64,000 nt of DNA, from positions 1-64,000 of the forward strand of contig NZ_JARXYX010000012.1 in assembly GCF_029893585.1 (NCBI RefSeq). The letters are read 5' to 3'. Below are positions 1 through 7,465 of this stretch, piece by piece (the first letter of the stretch is position 1; every line of letters starts with the position of its first letter). Source of the DNA: Streptomyces sp. LBL. GTDB lineage: Bacteria > Actinomycetota > Actinomycetes > Streptomycetales > Streptomycetaceae. The translations under genes were made by a program, and so were the position numbers. The notes beneath the pieces are model-generated. The model saw only the letters and a list, made by a program, of their open reading frames with translations. It did not search any database and was not told where the DNA came from.

Positions 1-1478
1 GTCAGATCGTCGATCAGCCGTTCGGCGATCTCGACCTTCTTCTCAGGGGTACGGGCCTGGCCCTCCTCGTCGATGGTCAGCGCGATCAGCGCGGCGCCGT
101 GCTCCCGCGCCAGCCGGGTGACCTTCGCGAACCGCGACTCGGGTCCGTCACCGTCCTCGTAGTTGACCGAGTTGATGACCGCCCGCCCGCCGAGCTTCTC
201 CAGACCCGCCCGCAGGACCTCCACCTCCGTGGAGTCCAGCACGATCGGCAGCGTGGACGCCGTGGCGAAACGCCCGGCCAGCTCCGCCATGTCGGCCACA
301 CCGTCACGCCCGACATAGTCCACACACAGATCCAGCATGTGAGCGCCCTCACGGATCTGCTCACGGGCCGTCTCCACACAGTCTTCCCAGCGGCCCTCCA
401 GCATGGCCTCGCGGAACTTCTTCGAACCGTTGGCGTTGGTCCGCTCACCGATCGCCAGATACGCGGTGTCCTGACGGAAGGAAACCGTCTGGTACAGGGA
501 AGCCGCACCCGGCTCCGGACTCGGCCGACGCTCGGCCGGCGTGAGCTCACGGACCCGCTCCACCACCTGACGCAGATGCTCCGGCGTCGTACCGCAACAC
601 CCACCGATCAGGGACAGGCCGTAGTCCCGGACGAAACCCTCCTGCGCATCGGCCAGTTCGGAGGCGGTCAGCGGGTAGTGGGCCCCGTCCTTGGTGAGGA
701 CCGGCAGGCCCGCGTTCGGCATACAGGACAAGTGGATGCGGGAGTGGCGGGCCAGGTAGCGCAGGTGCTCGCTCATCTCGGCGGGGCCGGTGGCGCAGTT
801 CAGGCCGATCATGTCGATACCGAGCGGCTCCAGCGCGGTGAGGGCCGCGCCGATCTCCGAGCCGAGCAGCATCGTGCCGGTCGCCTCGACGGTCACCGAC
901 ACGATCAGCGGCAGGTCGAGCCCGGTGCTGTCCAGGGCACGGCGGGCGCCGATCACGGCGGCCTTGGTCTGCAGCAGGTCCTGGGTGGTCTCCACCAACA
1001 GCGCGTCCGCGCCACCCGCGATCATGCCCTCGGCGTTCTGCTGGTAGGCGTCGCGCAGCGTGGTGTACGGGGCATGGCCGAGGGTCGGCAGCTTGGTGCC
1101 GGGCCCCATGGAGCCCAGGACCCAACGCTGCTGCCCCGTGTTCACCGTGAACTCGTCGGCGACCTCCCGGGCGATCCGCGCCCCCGCCTCGGACAGTTCG
1201 TGCACGCGGCCGGCGATGTCGTACTCACCCAGCGCGGCGTGGTTGGCGCCGAACGTGTTGGTCTCCACGCAGTCCACACCCACCGCGAAATAGGCCTCGT
1301 GGACCGAGCGCACGATGTCCGGGCGGGTGACGTTGAGGATCTCGTTGCAGCCCTCCAGCTGCTGGAAGTCCTCCAGCGTCGGATCCTGCGCCTGAAGCAT
1401 CGTGCCCATGGCTCCGTCGGCCACCACGCAACGGCTCGCCAGAGCCGCACGGAGTGCCGTGATCCGCTCCTTCGTCAC
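1..1478 (-). CDS. metH: Methionine synthase, B12-dependent type, N-terminal part (runs off window start)
   Basis: Transfers a methyl group from methyl-tetrahydrofolate to homocysteine, remaking methionine. The visible 492 codons cover the homocysteine-binding barrel (DGAMGT near the start, a VETNTFGAN stretch, the zinc site GGCCGTTPEH) and the beginning of the pterin-binding domain (AIGERTNANGS, then an INSVNYEDG stretch). The cobalamin and reactivation domains, if present, lie beyond base 1. The GTG start overlaps the adenosine kinase stop as GTGA, so translation is probably coupled. As the last visible gene of a biosynthetic operon it is probably an extra, cluster-dedicated copy; that is inference, since the rest of the genome is unseen. 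Confidence 0.93.
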   Translation of the reverse strand, partial: MTKERITALRAALASRCVVADGAMGTMLQAQDPTLEDFQQLEGCNEILNVTRPDIVRSVHEAYFAVGVDCVETNTFGANHAALGEYDIAGRVHELSEAGARIAREVADEFTVNTGQQRWVLGSMGPGTKLPTLGHAPYTTLRDAYQQNAEGMIAGGADALLVETTQDLLQTKAAVIGARRALDSTGLDLPLIVSVTVEATGTMLLGSEIGAALTALEPLGIDMIGLNCATGPAEMSEHLRYLARHSRIHLSCMPNAGLPVLTKDGAHYPLTASELADAQEGFVRDYGLSLIGGCCGTTPEHLRQVVERVRELTPAERRPSPEPGAASLYQTVSFRQDTAYLAIGERTNANGSKKFREAMLEGRWEDCVETAREQIREGAHMLDLCVDYVGRDGVADMAELAGRFATASTLPIVLDSTEVEVLRAGLEKLGGRAVINSVNYEDGDGPESRFAKVTRLAREHGAALIALTIDEEGQARTPEKKVEIAERLIDDL

Positions 1479-2458
1479 GACAACTCCCGCAGGTGGGCGA
1501 GGAGATGTGCGGCGCATCCGACTCCGTAGGTCGTCCTCAGACGCGCCATCAGCGGCTCCCGCTGGAGGCGGTACTCCTGCGTTCCGACGTAGTCGAGGAC
1601 GGTGGCCGCCAGGACACAGCCGAGTTGGGCCGCGCACTTCTCGGGTACGCCCCAGGCGACACCGGCCAGGAAGCCGGCCCGGAAGGCGTCACCGACGCCG
1701 GTGGGGTCCACCACGCCGGGCACCTCGACCGCGGGCACCGCCAGGACGCGACTGCCGTCCCGGTGGATCAGCACCCCCTTCTTGCCTCGGGTGACGACCC
1801 AGCAGCCCACCCGGCGCAGGATCTCCGCGTCCGTCAGTCCGGTCCGCTCCTGGAGAAGCGCGGCCTCGTACTCGTTGGTGAACAGCCAGCGGGCTCCGTC
1901 GACGAGGTCGAGCACCTGGTCCCTGGTGAGACTGGCCAGCTGCTGGGAGGGGTCCGCGGCGAAGGGTATGCCGAGCGAGCGGCAGGCTCGTGTGTGCCTG
2001 AGCATCGCCTCGGGGTCGTCGGGCGAGACCATGACCAGGCCGAGCCGGCCCACTCGTTCGAGGACCGGGGCGAGGTCGATGGTGCGAGCCTCGGACATGG
2101 CCCCGGCGTAGAACGTCGCGATCTGGTTCTGCATCCGGTCCGTGGTGCAGACGAACCGTGCCGTGTGCAGACCCTGGCGGACGAGCACGGAGTCGGTGTC
2201 GACTCCGTGCTCCTTGAGCCAGACGCGGTACGGCTCGAAGTCGCCGCCGACCGCGCCGACCAGCACCGGCCGCAGGCCGAGTTGTCCCAGGCCGAAGGAG
2301 ATGTTCGCTGCCACACCGCCGCGTCGTATTTCCAGCCGGTCGGCGAGGAACGACAGCGAGACCCGGTCCAGGCGGTCGGCCAGGAGATGGTCCGTGAAAC
2401 TCCCGGAGAAGGACATCAGATGGTCGGTGGCGATCGAGCCTGTGACAGCGATCTGCAT
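1475..2458 (-). CDS. adoK: Adenosine kinase, PfkB family
   Basis: Phosphorylates adenosine to AMP. It resembles the actinobacterial ribokinase-like adenosine kinases: N-terminal AVTGSIATDHL, the sugar-binding RRGGVAAN segment, TARFVCTT, AADPSQQLA, and the catalytic motif DPTGVGDAFRAGF. At 327 aa it is normal length. It follows metK by one base and overlaps metH by four. In this setting its likely job is to remove adenosine released from S-adenosylhomocysteine, pulling methylation forward. The hydrolase that makes adenosine and homocysteine is not in the window; it could lie beyond base 1. Confidence 0.92.
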   Translation of the reverse strand: MQIAVTGSIATDHLMSFSGSFTDHLLADRLDRVSLSFLADRLEIRRGGVAANISFGLGQLGLRPVLVGAVGGDFEPYRVWLKEHGVDTDSVLVRQGLHTARFVCTTDRMQNQIATFYAGAMSEARTIDLAPVLERVGRLGLVMVSPDDPEAMLRHTRACRSLGIPFAADPSQQLASLTRDQVLDLVDGARWLFTNEYEAALLQERTGLTDAEILRRVGCWVVTRGKKGVLIHRDGSRVLAVPAVEVPGVVDPTGVGDAFRAGFLAGVAWGVPEKCAAQLGCVLAATVLDYVGTQEYRLQREPLMARLRTTYGVGCAAHLLAHLRELS

Positions 2459-2459
2459 C

Positions 2460-3653
2460 TCAGCCCCCTACTGCGTTGAGCAGTGCGTCGGCGCGATCGG
2501 TCCGCTCCCAGGTGAAGTCGGGCAGTTCGCGGCCGAAGTGGCCGTAGGCCGCCGTCTGCGCGTAGACCGGCCGCAGCAGGTCCAGGTCCCGCACGATGGC
2601 GGCCGGGCGCAGGTCGAAGACCTCGGTGACCGCCTGCTGGATCCGCTCCACCGGGACGGTCTCGGTGCCGAACGTCTCCACGAACAGGCCCACCGGAGCG
2701 GCCTTGCCGATGGCGTACGCGACCTGCACCTCGCACCGTGCGGCCAGCCCGGCCGCCACCACGTTCTTGGCGACCCAGCGCATGGCGTACGCCGCCGAGC
2801 GGTCCACCTTCGACGGGTCCTTGCCGGAGAACGCGCCACCACCATGGCGGGCCATGCCACCGTACGTGTCGATGATGATCTTGCGGCCGGTGAGGCCGGC
2901 GTCGCCCATCGGACCGCCGATCTCGAACCGGCCGGTGGGGTTGACCAGCAGCCGGTGCCCGTCGCTCTCCAGGCCGATTCCCTGCTCGGCGAGTGCCTTG
3001 AGTTCCGGATCGACCACGTACTCCCGGATGTCCGGTGCCAGGAGACCGTCCAGGCTGATGTCGGCGGCGTGCTGTGAGGAGACGACCACGGTGTCCAGGC
3101 GCACGGGCCGGTCTCCGTCGTACTCGATGGTGACCTGAGTCTTGCCGTCGGGCCGCAGATAGGGGCAGGTGCCGTTCTTCCGGACGTCCGCCAGGCGGCG
3201 GGCCAGCCGGTGTGCCAGAAAGATCGGCAGGGGCATGAGCTCGGGGGTGTCGTTGCAGGCGTACCCGAACATCAGCCCTTGGTCGCCGGCGCCCTGCCGG
3301 TCGAGGTCGTCGCCGTCCTTGCCCGCCGTGTCCACGCCCCGTGCGATGTCGGGCGACTGGGCGCCGATCGAGACGGAGACGCCGCAGGACGCGCCGTCGA
3401 ATCCCTTGGCCGAGGAGTCGTATCCGATGCCGAGGATCGTGTCGCGCACCAGTTGGGCGATCGGGGCGTACGCGCGGGTGGTGACCTCGCCCGCCACGTG
3501 TACCTGGCCCGTGGTGATCAGGGTTTCCACGGCCACCCGCGAGGCGGGATCCTGCGCCAGGAGGGTGTCCAGGATCGTGTCGCTGATCTGATCGGCGATC
3601 TTGTCGGGGTGCCCCTCGGTGACGGACTCGGAGGTGAAGAGCCGCCGGACCAT
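2460..3653 (-). CDS. metK: S-adenosylmethionine synthetase
   Basis: Makes SAM from methionine and ATP. The 397-aa protein opens with the family signature FTSESVTEGHPDKIADQIS, has the GAGDQGLMFGYA loop and the GGGAFSGKDPSKVDRSAAY signature, and is full length. ATG starts one base after the carrier protein stop, so it is co-translated with a biosynthetic carrier protein, which is unusual for a housekeeping metK. With adenosine kinase and MetH it forms most of a methyl-recycling cassette serving the two methyltransferases upstream. The role as a second, cluster-dedicated copy is inference. Confidence 0.96.
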   Translation of the reverse strand: MVRRLFTSESVTEGHPDKIADQISDTILDTLLAQDPASRVAVETLITTGQVHVAGEVTTRAYAPIAQLVRDTILGIGYDSSAKGFDGASCGVSVSIGAQSPDIARGVDTAGKDGDDLDRQGAGDQGLMFGYACNDTPELMPLPIFLAHRLARRLADVRKNGTCPYLRPDGKTQVTIEYDGDRPVRLDTVVVSSQHAADISLDGLLAPDIREYVVDPELKALAEQGIGLESDGHRLLVNPTGRFEIGGPMGDAGLTGRKIIIDTYGGMARHGGGAFSGKDPSKVDRSAAYAMRWVAKNVVAAGLAARCEVQVAYAIGKAAPVGLFVETFGTETVPVERIQQAVTEVFDLRPAAIVRDLDLLRPVYAQTAAYGHFGRELPDFTWERTDRADALLNAVGG

Positions 3654-3654
3654 G

Positions 3655-3900
3655 TCACTTCACCTCCGCACAGAAGAAGTGGGTCTCGATGGCGTCGAGG
3701 GTGCGGATGGCGTCGACCTCGAGGGTCTCCATCTCGATGGTCTGCCCGCTGAGCTGTTCGAGCAGGAAGACGAACTCGACGAAGGAGAGCGAGTCGATCA
3801 GCCGGTTCTCGATCAGGTCGAGGTCCCGCGGGACGTCCTCGCGGTCAGAGTGGCGCTTGAGGATCCAGTCCTTGACCTGCTGCAGAGGGGAGTCGGCCAT
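3655..3900 (-). CDS. Free-standing acyl/aminoacyl carrier protein
   Basis: An 81-residue carrier protein. The phosphopantetheine site is D36-S37-L38 inside IDSLSFVEF, followed by a typical helix-rich tail. The ATG at 3900 has a strong AAGGAG about nine bases upstream; an in-frame extension into the upstream repeats is open but has no homology to carriers, so I chose the short form. The start lies inside the 3' end of the transferase gene (56-base overlap). Neighbours that load it (SerRS-like ligase) and activate it (AcpS) suggest that it holds a single amino acid rather than a growing chain. The cargo is not predictable from sequence. Confidence 0.9.
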   Translation of the reverse strand: MADSPLQQVKDWILKRHSDREDVPRDLDLIENRLIDSLSFVEFVFLLEQLSGQTIEMETLEVDAIRTLDAIETHFFCAEVK

Positions 3901-4504
3901 GAGAGTACTCCTTGGTCTTGAGGTGCTGTGATGGATGTGCTGCAGGGGCTTCGGCAGGTGTTTCACGCTCGGGGATGGGCGGATCTGATTCACGCTCGGG
4001 GGCGGGCGGATCTGTTTCACCCTCAGGGGCGGGCGGATCTGTTGCACCCTCAGGGGCGGGCGGATCTGTTGCACGCTCGGGGGCGGGCGGATCGCCGAGG
4101 ATGGGAGCGGCCACGGCCACCGCGTAGTCCACGTCGTGACTGATGCTCACGGTGATGTCGGTGATGCCGGATTCGGCGGCCATCTCGGCCGCGCGACGGT
4201 GCAGCTCGACCAGTGGCCAGCCGCCGTCCGACCGGCGCACCACGATGTCCCGCCACGGCAGGAAGCGCCCCTGGACACGCAGGGTCTTGAAGGCCGCTTC
4301 CTTGGCCGCGATCCGCCCGCACAGGCTGAGCAGGTCGAGGCCCTGGGAGGTTCCGCAGTCGGCCAGTTCGCCTGGATCGAGCATCCGACCGAAGAATTCC
4401 TCGCCGTACTCGGTGAGCAGTCGGTGGACGCGTTTGACGGACACGATGTCCATGCCGAGGTTCGCCCACCCCAGGCCGCCCGCGGCGGTGGGACGGGCCG
4501 GCAC
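3845..4504 (-). CDS. acpS: Holo-[acyl carrier protein] synthase with long repetitive C-terminal tail
   Basis: Attaches 4'-phosphopantetheine from CoA to the carrier protein. The core (about residues 1-133) carries GMDIVSVKRV, the metal/CoA motif RIAAKEAAFKTL, and VSISHDVDYAVAVA, all AcpS hallmarks. AcpS proteins usually have about 120-140 aa; this frame runs to 219. The extra 85 residues begin with five 9-residue repeats of the form DPPAPERxT, then read through into the carrier protein gene. GTG at 4504 follows the ligase stop by one base. Whether the tail is translated and kept, or the gene simply lost its normal stop, cannot be told from sequence. Confidence 0.9.
   Translation of the reverse strand: MPARPTAAGGLGWANLGMDIVSVKRVHRLLTEYGEEFFGRMLDPGELADCGTSQGLDLLSLCGRIAAKEAAFKTLRVQGRFLPWRDIVVRRSDGGWPLVELHRRAAEMAAESGITDITVSISHDVDYAVAVAAPILGDPPAPERATDPPAPEGATDPPAPEGETDPPAPERESDPPIPERETPAEAPAAHPSQHLKTKEYSHGRLPSAAGQGLDPQAPL
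3962..4093. repeat. 27-bp tandem repeat, about five copies, inside the acpS 3' end
   Basis: Near-identical 27-base units repeat end to end. Because 27 is a multiple of three, they encode 9-residue units in the acpS frame (DPPIPERET, DPPAPERES, DPPAPEGET, DPPAPEGAT, DPPAPERAT) and also keep a different minus-strand frame open, fused to the carrier protein. Copies differ by a few bases, so expansion is not brand new. Confidence 0.95.
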
Positions 4505-4505
4505 G

Positions 4506-5384
4506 TCAGACCACCGGCCCGGCCGCGGCCAGACTGCCCGCAGCCGTGCGAACCGCGTCGTTCGCTGCGGCCCAGCTGCCGTGGCGTCGGGTCAGGGCGG
4601 ACAGCCAGCGTTCGAGCCCGAAGGCGACGCAGCTGGTGAAGGCGGGGCCGCCGGTGCCGCCCAGCGTGATGGAGCAACGGTCACCGAAGAAGTTGCGGTG
4701 GGTGTTGACCGAGGCGATCGCCAGGTCCTCGTAGAGGAACTCGTGCTTGACCGGGGTCAGCCGTTGCAGAACAGCCTTGGAGCCGCCCTTGTCGAAGAAG
4801 GGGTCGCTGGCGGCTTCCTTGCGCAGCGGCAGGTCCAGCGCTTCGGCGAACGCGGTGATGCGCTCGGTGAAGGCGCACAGATGGCTCTCGGCGTGTTCGC
4901 GGCTGCCGATCGCCACGATCTCCCGCATACGGAAGCCCAGTTGCCGGCGCAGGCCCTCGTAGCGGTTCTCCTTGCGGAAGCACCAGCCGACGACCGTGAC
5001 GAGTGTGTTCTCGGCGATCTCACTCCCCTCGTGGTCGAGGTAGACGGCATAGCAGGAGGCGGAGGGAAGGCCGTACTCGGCGGGCTGGAGGGCGTTGCAG
5101 GGGAAGCAGCCGGTGTCGGCACAGAACTCGCCGCGTCGGTCGACTTCGATGGGAGTGGCGACGACGGCCTGGTGCGGGAAGTTCTCGTAGTAGTCGAGCC
5201 GCTTGAGGTCGACGGCCGGCAGCAGCGGGGGCATGGTCATGGAGCGGGCCCCGGCGGCGGCGCCCCAGCTTTCGAAGGTGTCGTCCAGCAGCCGCAGCAG
5301 GGCCGTACCCTCGGGTCCGAGGGACGGGAGACCGCGCGATTCCCGTGTGGAACATCGCTCTTGGGCAAGGGTGTCGTGGGACAT
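4506..5384 (-). CDS. Amino acid:[carrier protein] ligase (SerRS-like class II aminoacyl-tRNA synthetase homologue)
   Basis: A 292-aa class II synthetase catalytic core with no tRNA-binding arm. Motif 2 is around FRKENRYEG...FRMREIV and motif 3 is SCVAFGLERW. C111, E155 and C252 are spaced as expected for the Cys-Glu-Cys zinc site of atypical SerRS-like ligases, whose studied bacterial homologues activate small amino acids such as glycine or alanine and load them on carrier proteins instead of tRNA. The adjacent AcpS and carrier protein genes fit this exactly. ATG at 5384 starts 18 bases after the oxygenase gene. The amino acid cannot be called from sequence. Confidence 0.87.
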   Translation of the reverse strand: MSHDTLAQERCSTRESRGLPSLGPEGTALLRLLDDTFESWGAAAGARSMTMPPLLPAVDLKRLDYYENFPHQAVVATPIEVDRRGEFCADTGCFPCNALQPAEYGLPSASCYAVYLDHEGSEIAENTLVTVVGWCFRKENRYEGLRRQLGFRMREIVAIGSREHAESHLCAFTERITAFAEALDLPLRKEAASDPFFDKGGSKAVLQRLTPVKHEFLYEDLAIASVNTHRNFFGDRCSITLGGTGGPAFTSCVAFGLERWLSALTRRHGSWAAANDAVRTAAGSLAAAGPVV

Positions 5385-5402
5385 GAGATGCCACCTTTCG
5401 GT

Positions 5403-6293
5403 TCAGATGACCGGCAGGGTGTCGTCGGAGAAGATCCCGGTCTTGAGGAAGAAGGCGAGCGGCTTGCGGATGGCCCTGCGCTCGTGCTCGCGGCGGCTCT
5501 CGTCGGCGATGAGGGCGTTCCGCAGCGCGAGCGGGTCGGCGATACCGGCGTCGCGGTAGACGTGCGGGTTGTACAGGGAGTTGACGCTGAAGACGACGTA
5601 GCGCTTCAGGTACGACTCCACCTCGCGGACTCGTTCACCGCTCACCGCTGTGCACATACGGGCGAACAGCAGGGAGACGAGTTCGCGTCCGAAGGCGATG
5701 TGCCGGGACTCGTCCTGGTGGTGGATGCGGTTGACGTGCCGGATGGTGTCGCAGAGCGACGCGTCCTGGGCCATCCGGGAGTTGTAGTGGTCGACCAGCT
5801 CCTCGAAGAACAGGATGCGGGCGAAGACCAGGAAGTTCTCGATCTCCGGCTCCCAGGCGGAGTCGGCCCGCATGGCCGTGGAGGCGTAGATCTTCTGGCC
5901 GTAGCGGCGACAGAACTCGGCGAAGAACCACATGTGTTCGTTCTCTTCGCCGATGAAGTGGTGGAAGAAGTCGGACGGCACCTCGAAGCCGGGCATGTGG
6001 ATGCGGCCCACGACCTCGATGAGCAGTTCGCGGATGCCGTGCACGTTGAGGCTGTAGAAGTTGATCGACTCCCACTTGGACAGCCTGTGCAGGGTGTCCT
6101 CACCCAACGCGTCGAGGTGGGGGGTGCCGTAGGGGGTGAGCAACTCGGGGGTCATCCACAGACGGTTGTCCTCGAGCTTCTCGGGCCAGTCGAACTGCTG
6201 GTACGGGTTGTAGTAGTCCTCGATGGACTTCTCGCTGAGCCGGCCGAGGACTTCCAGGAAACGGTCGGTGACGGGCAGCGCCGTGGCGGCCAT
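5403..6293 (-). CDS. AurF/CmlI-type diiron N-oxygenase
   Basis: A 296-aa ferritin-like helical protein. Candidate iron ligands are E117 with H120 (EENEH), E164/E165 (FFEELVDHY) and the H191-x3-E195-x2-H198 motif (HHQDESRHIAF), the same spacing as in the arylamine N-oxygenase AurF. Known relatives oxidise amines to hydroxylamine, nitroso or nitro groups. ATG at 6293 has AGGAGAG upstream. It lies directly before the amino acid:carrier protein ligase, so the probable substrate is an aminoacyl group on the carrier protein; this is inference. C-oxygenation instead of N-oxygenation is the main alternative. Confidence 0.88.
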   Translation of the reverse strand: MAATALPVTDRFLEVLGRLSEKSIEDYYNPYQQFDWPEKLEDNRLWMTPELLTPYGTPHLDALGEDTLHRLSKWESINFYSLNVHGIRELLIEVVGRIHMPGFEVPSDFFHHFIGEENEHMWFFAEFCRRYGQKIYASTAMRADSAWEPEIENFLVFARILFFEELVDHYNSRMAQDASLCDTIRHVNRIHHQDESRHIAFGRELVSLLFARMCTAVSGERVREVESYLKRYVVFSVNSLYNPHVYRDAGIADPLALRNALIADESRREHERRAIRKPLAFFLKTGIFSDDTLPVI

Positions 6294-6385
6294 GGTTCTC
6301 TCCTGTCGGGTACGCGATACGCGGTGCGGGGTTCGCGGTGCGCGACGATGCATGGTTGCTCGCGCGACACGGGTTGCGCCGCGCG

Positions 6386-7465
6386 TCAGGGCCTGACTTC
6401 GTACACGGCGTTGACCGGGGTCTCGGTCGCGCGCCGGAAGCGGGTGAAGCCGGCGTCCTCGGCGATGGCCCGGAACGCCTTCTCCCCGGAGTGGTTGCCG
6501 AGGGCCTTCGGTCCGCGCTGGGCCACGGCGACGGGCAGACACATCACGGCGGACAGGGCCATGAACATGTGGGCGGCCGGAGTACGGGTGTCGATGTCCG
6601 CGGGCGAGACATTGGACTCGACGAGCATCCATGTGCCGTCCGTGTCCAGGGACTTGTGAACGTGCTGTGCGGCGGTGACCGGATCGCCCATGTCGTGCAG
6701 GCAGTTGAAGAAGGTCACCAGGTCGTACCCGGCGCCCGGGTAGTCGTCGGCGGAGGCGGTGTCGAAGACGACCCGGCCGGACAGGCCCTCGTCCTCGGCG
6801 AGCTGCCGGGCGATACCGATGGCCTCCTCCGAGTAGTCGAAGCCGTACACCTTGGCGTTGGGGAAGGCCTGGGCGATGAGCCGGGTGGTGTCACCGACGC
6901 CGCACCCCACGTCGGCGACGCTTCCGCCGTTGGCCAGCTTGTCGGTGATCCCGTGCAGGGAGGGCAGCCAGTCGGGCAGGAGCCGGTGCTGGTAGGTGGG
7001 CCGGAAGAAGCTGCCCATGCCGGTGTCGAGGGCCGGATCGTGCTCGGCCCATCCGACGCCGTCACCGGTGCGGTAGGCCTCGGTGAGCAGATCCTCGGTG
7101 GCGTAGAGGGCCTTGAGCGCCGTGAAGAATCCGGCGGCGAAGGTCGGCGCGCTCGGGTCGGCGAGCACCGCGATGTGCGCGGCGGGCAGCGTGTACTTGT
7201 CCGACGACGGGTGGCGCTCGACGTAGCCGGCGCTCAGCTGGGCGTGCAGCCACTCCTCCGCATAGCGCACGGTGATGCCGGCGCGCTCAGCGAGCTCAGC
7301 GGGGGTCAGCGGCCCGTGCTCGGCCAGCGTCCGGTACAACCCCAGCCGCTCACCGAGGGAGACGGTCAGGCCGCGGACCGCGGCCGCGGCGTCACCGATG
7401 ATGCGCTGGTGGAAGGCCGTGGCCGGGTCGACGGTGGCTTCGGTGCCGAGGGCCTCGTCGGTCAT
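6386..7465 (-). CDS. Class I SAM-dependent methyltransferase with N-terminal winged helix
   Basis: A 359-aa protein. Residues about 25-90 form a winged-helix-like domain (LGLYRTLAEHGPLTPAELAE), and the Rossmann core starts with the SAM motif VADVGCGVGDTTRLIAQ followed by an acidic YGFDYSEEA. This domain pair is shared by O- and N-methyltransferases and by Rv2258c-type proteins. ATG at 7465 overlaps the stop of the preceding methyltransferase gene as ATGA. Substrate unknown; its place between the oxygenase and a carboxyl-type methyltransferase suggests a tailoring step on the oxidised nitrogen or a neighbouring oxygen. Confidence 0.85.
   Translation of the reverse strand: MTDEALGTEATVDPATAFHQRIIGDAAAAVRGLTVSLGERLGLYRTLAEHGPLTPAELAERAGITVRYAEEWLHAQLSAGYVERHPSSDKYTLPAAHIAVLADPSAPTFAAGFFTALKALYATEDLLTEAYRTGDGVGWAEHDPALDTGMGSFFRPTYQHRLLPDWLPSLHGITDKLANGGSVADVGCGVGDTTRLIAQAFPNAKVYGFDYSEEAIGIARQLAEDEGLSGRVVFDTASADDYPGAGYDLVTFFNCLHDMGDPVTAAQHVHKSLDTDGTWMLVESNVSPADIDTRTPAAHMFMALSAVMCLPVAVAQRGPKALGNHSGEKAFRAIAEDAGFTRFRRATETPVNAVYEVRP

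Noticed and set aside
3655..4074. Carrier protein with a 58-residue N-terminal extension
   Set aside because: The extra residues come from reading the 27-bp repeat in another frame; the strong ribosome-binding site before 3900 supports the short protein.
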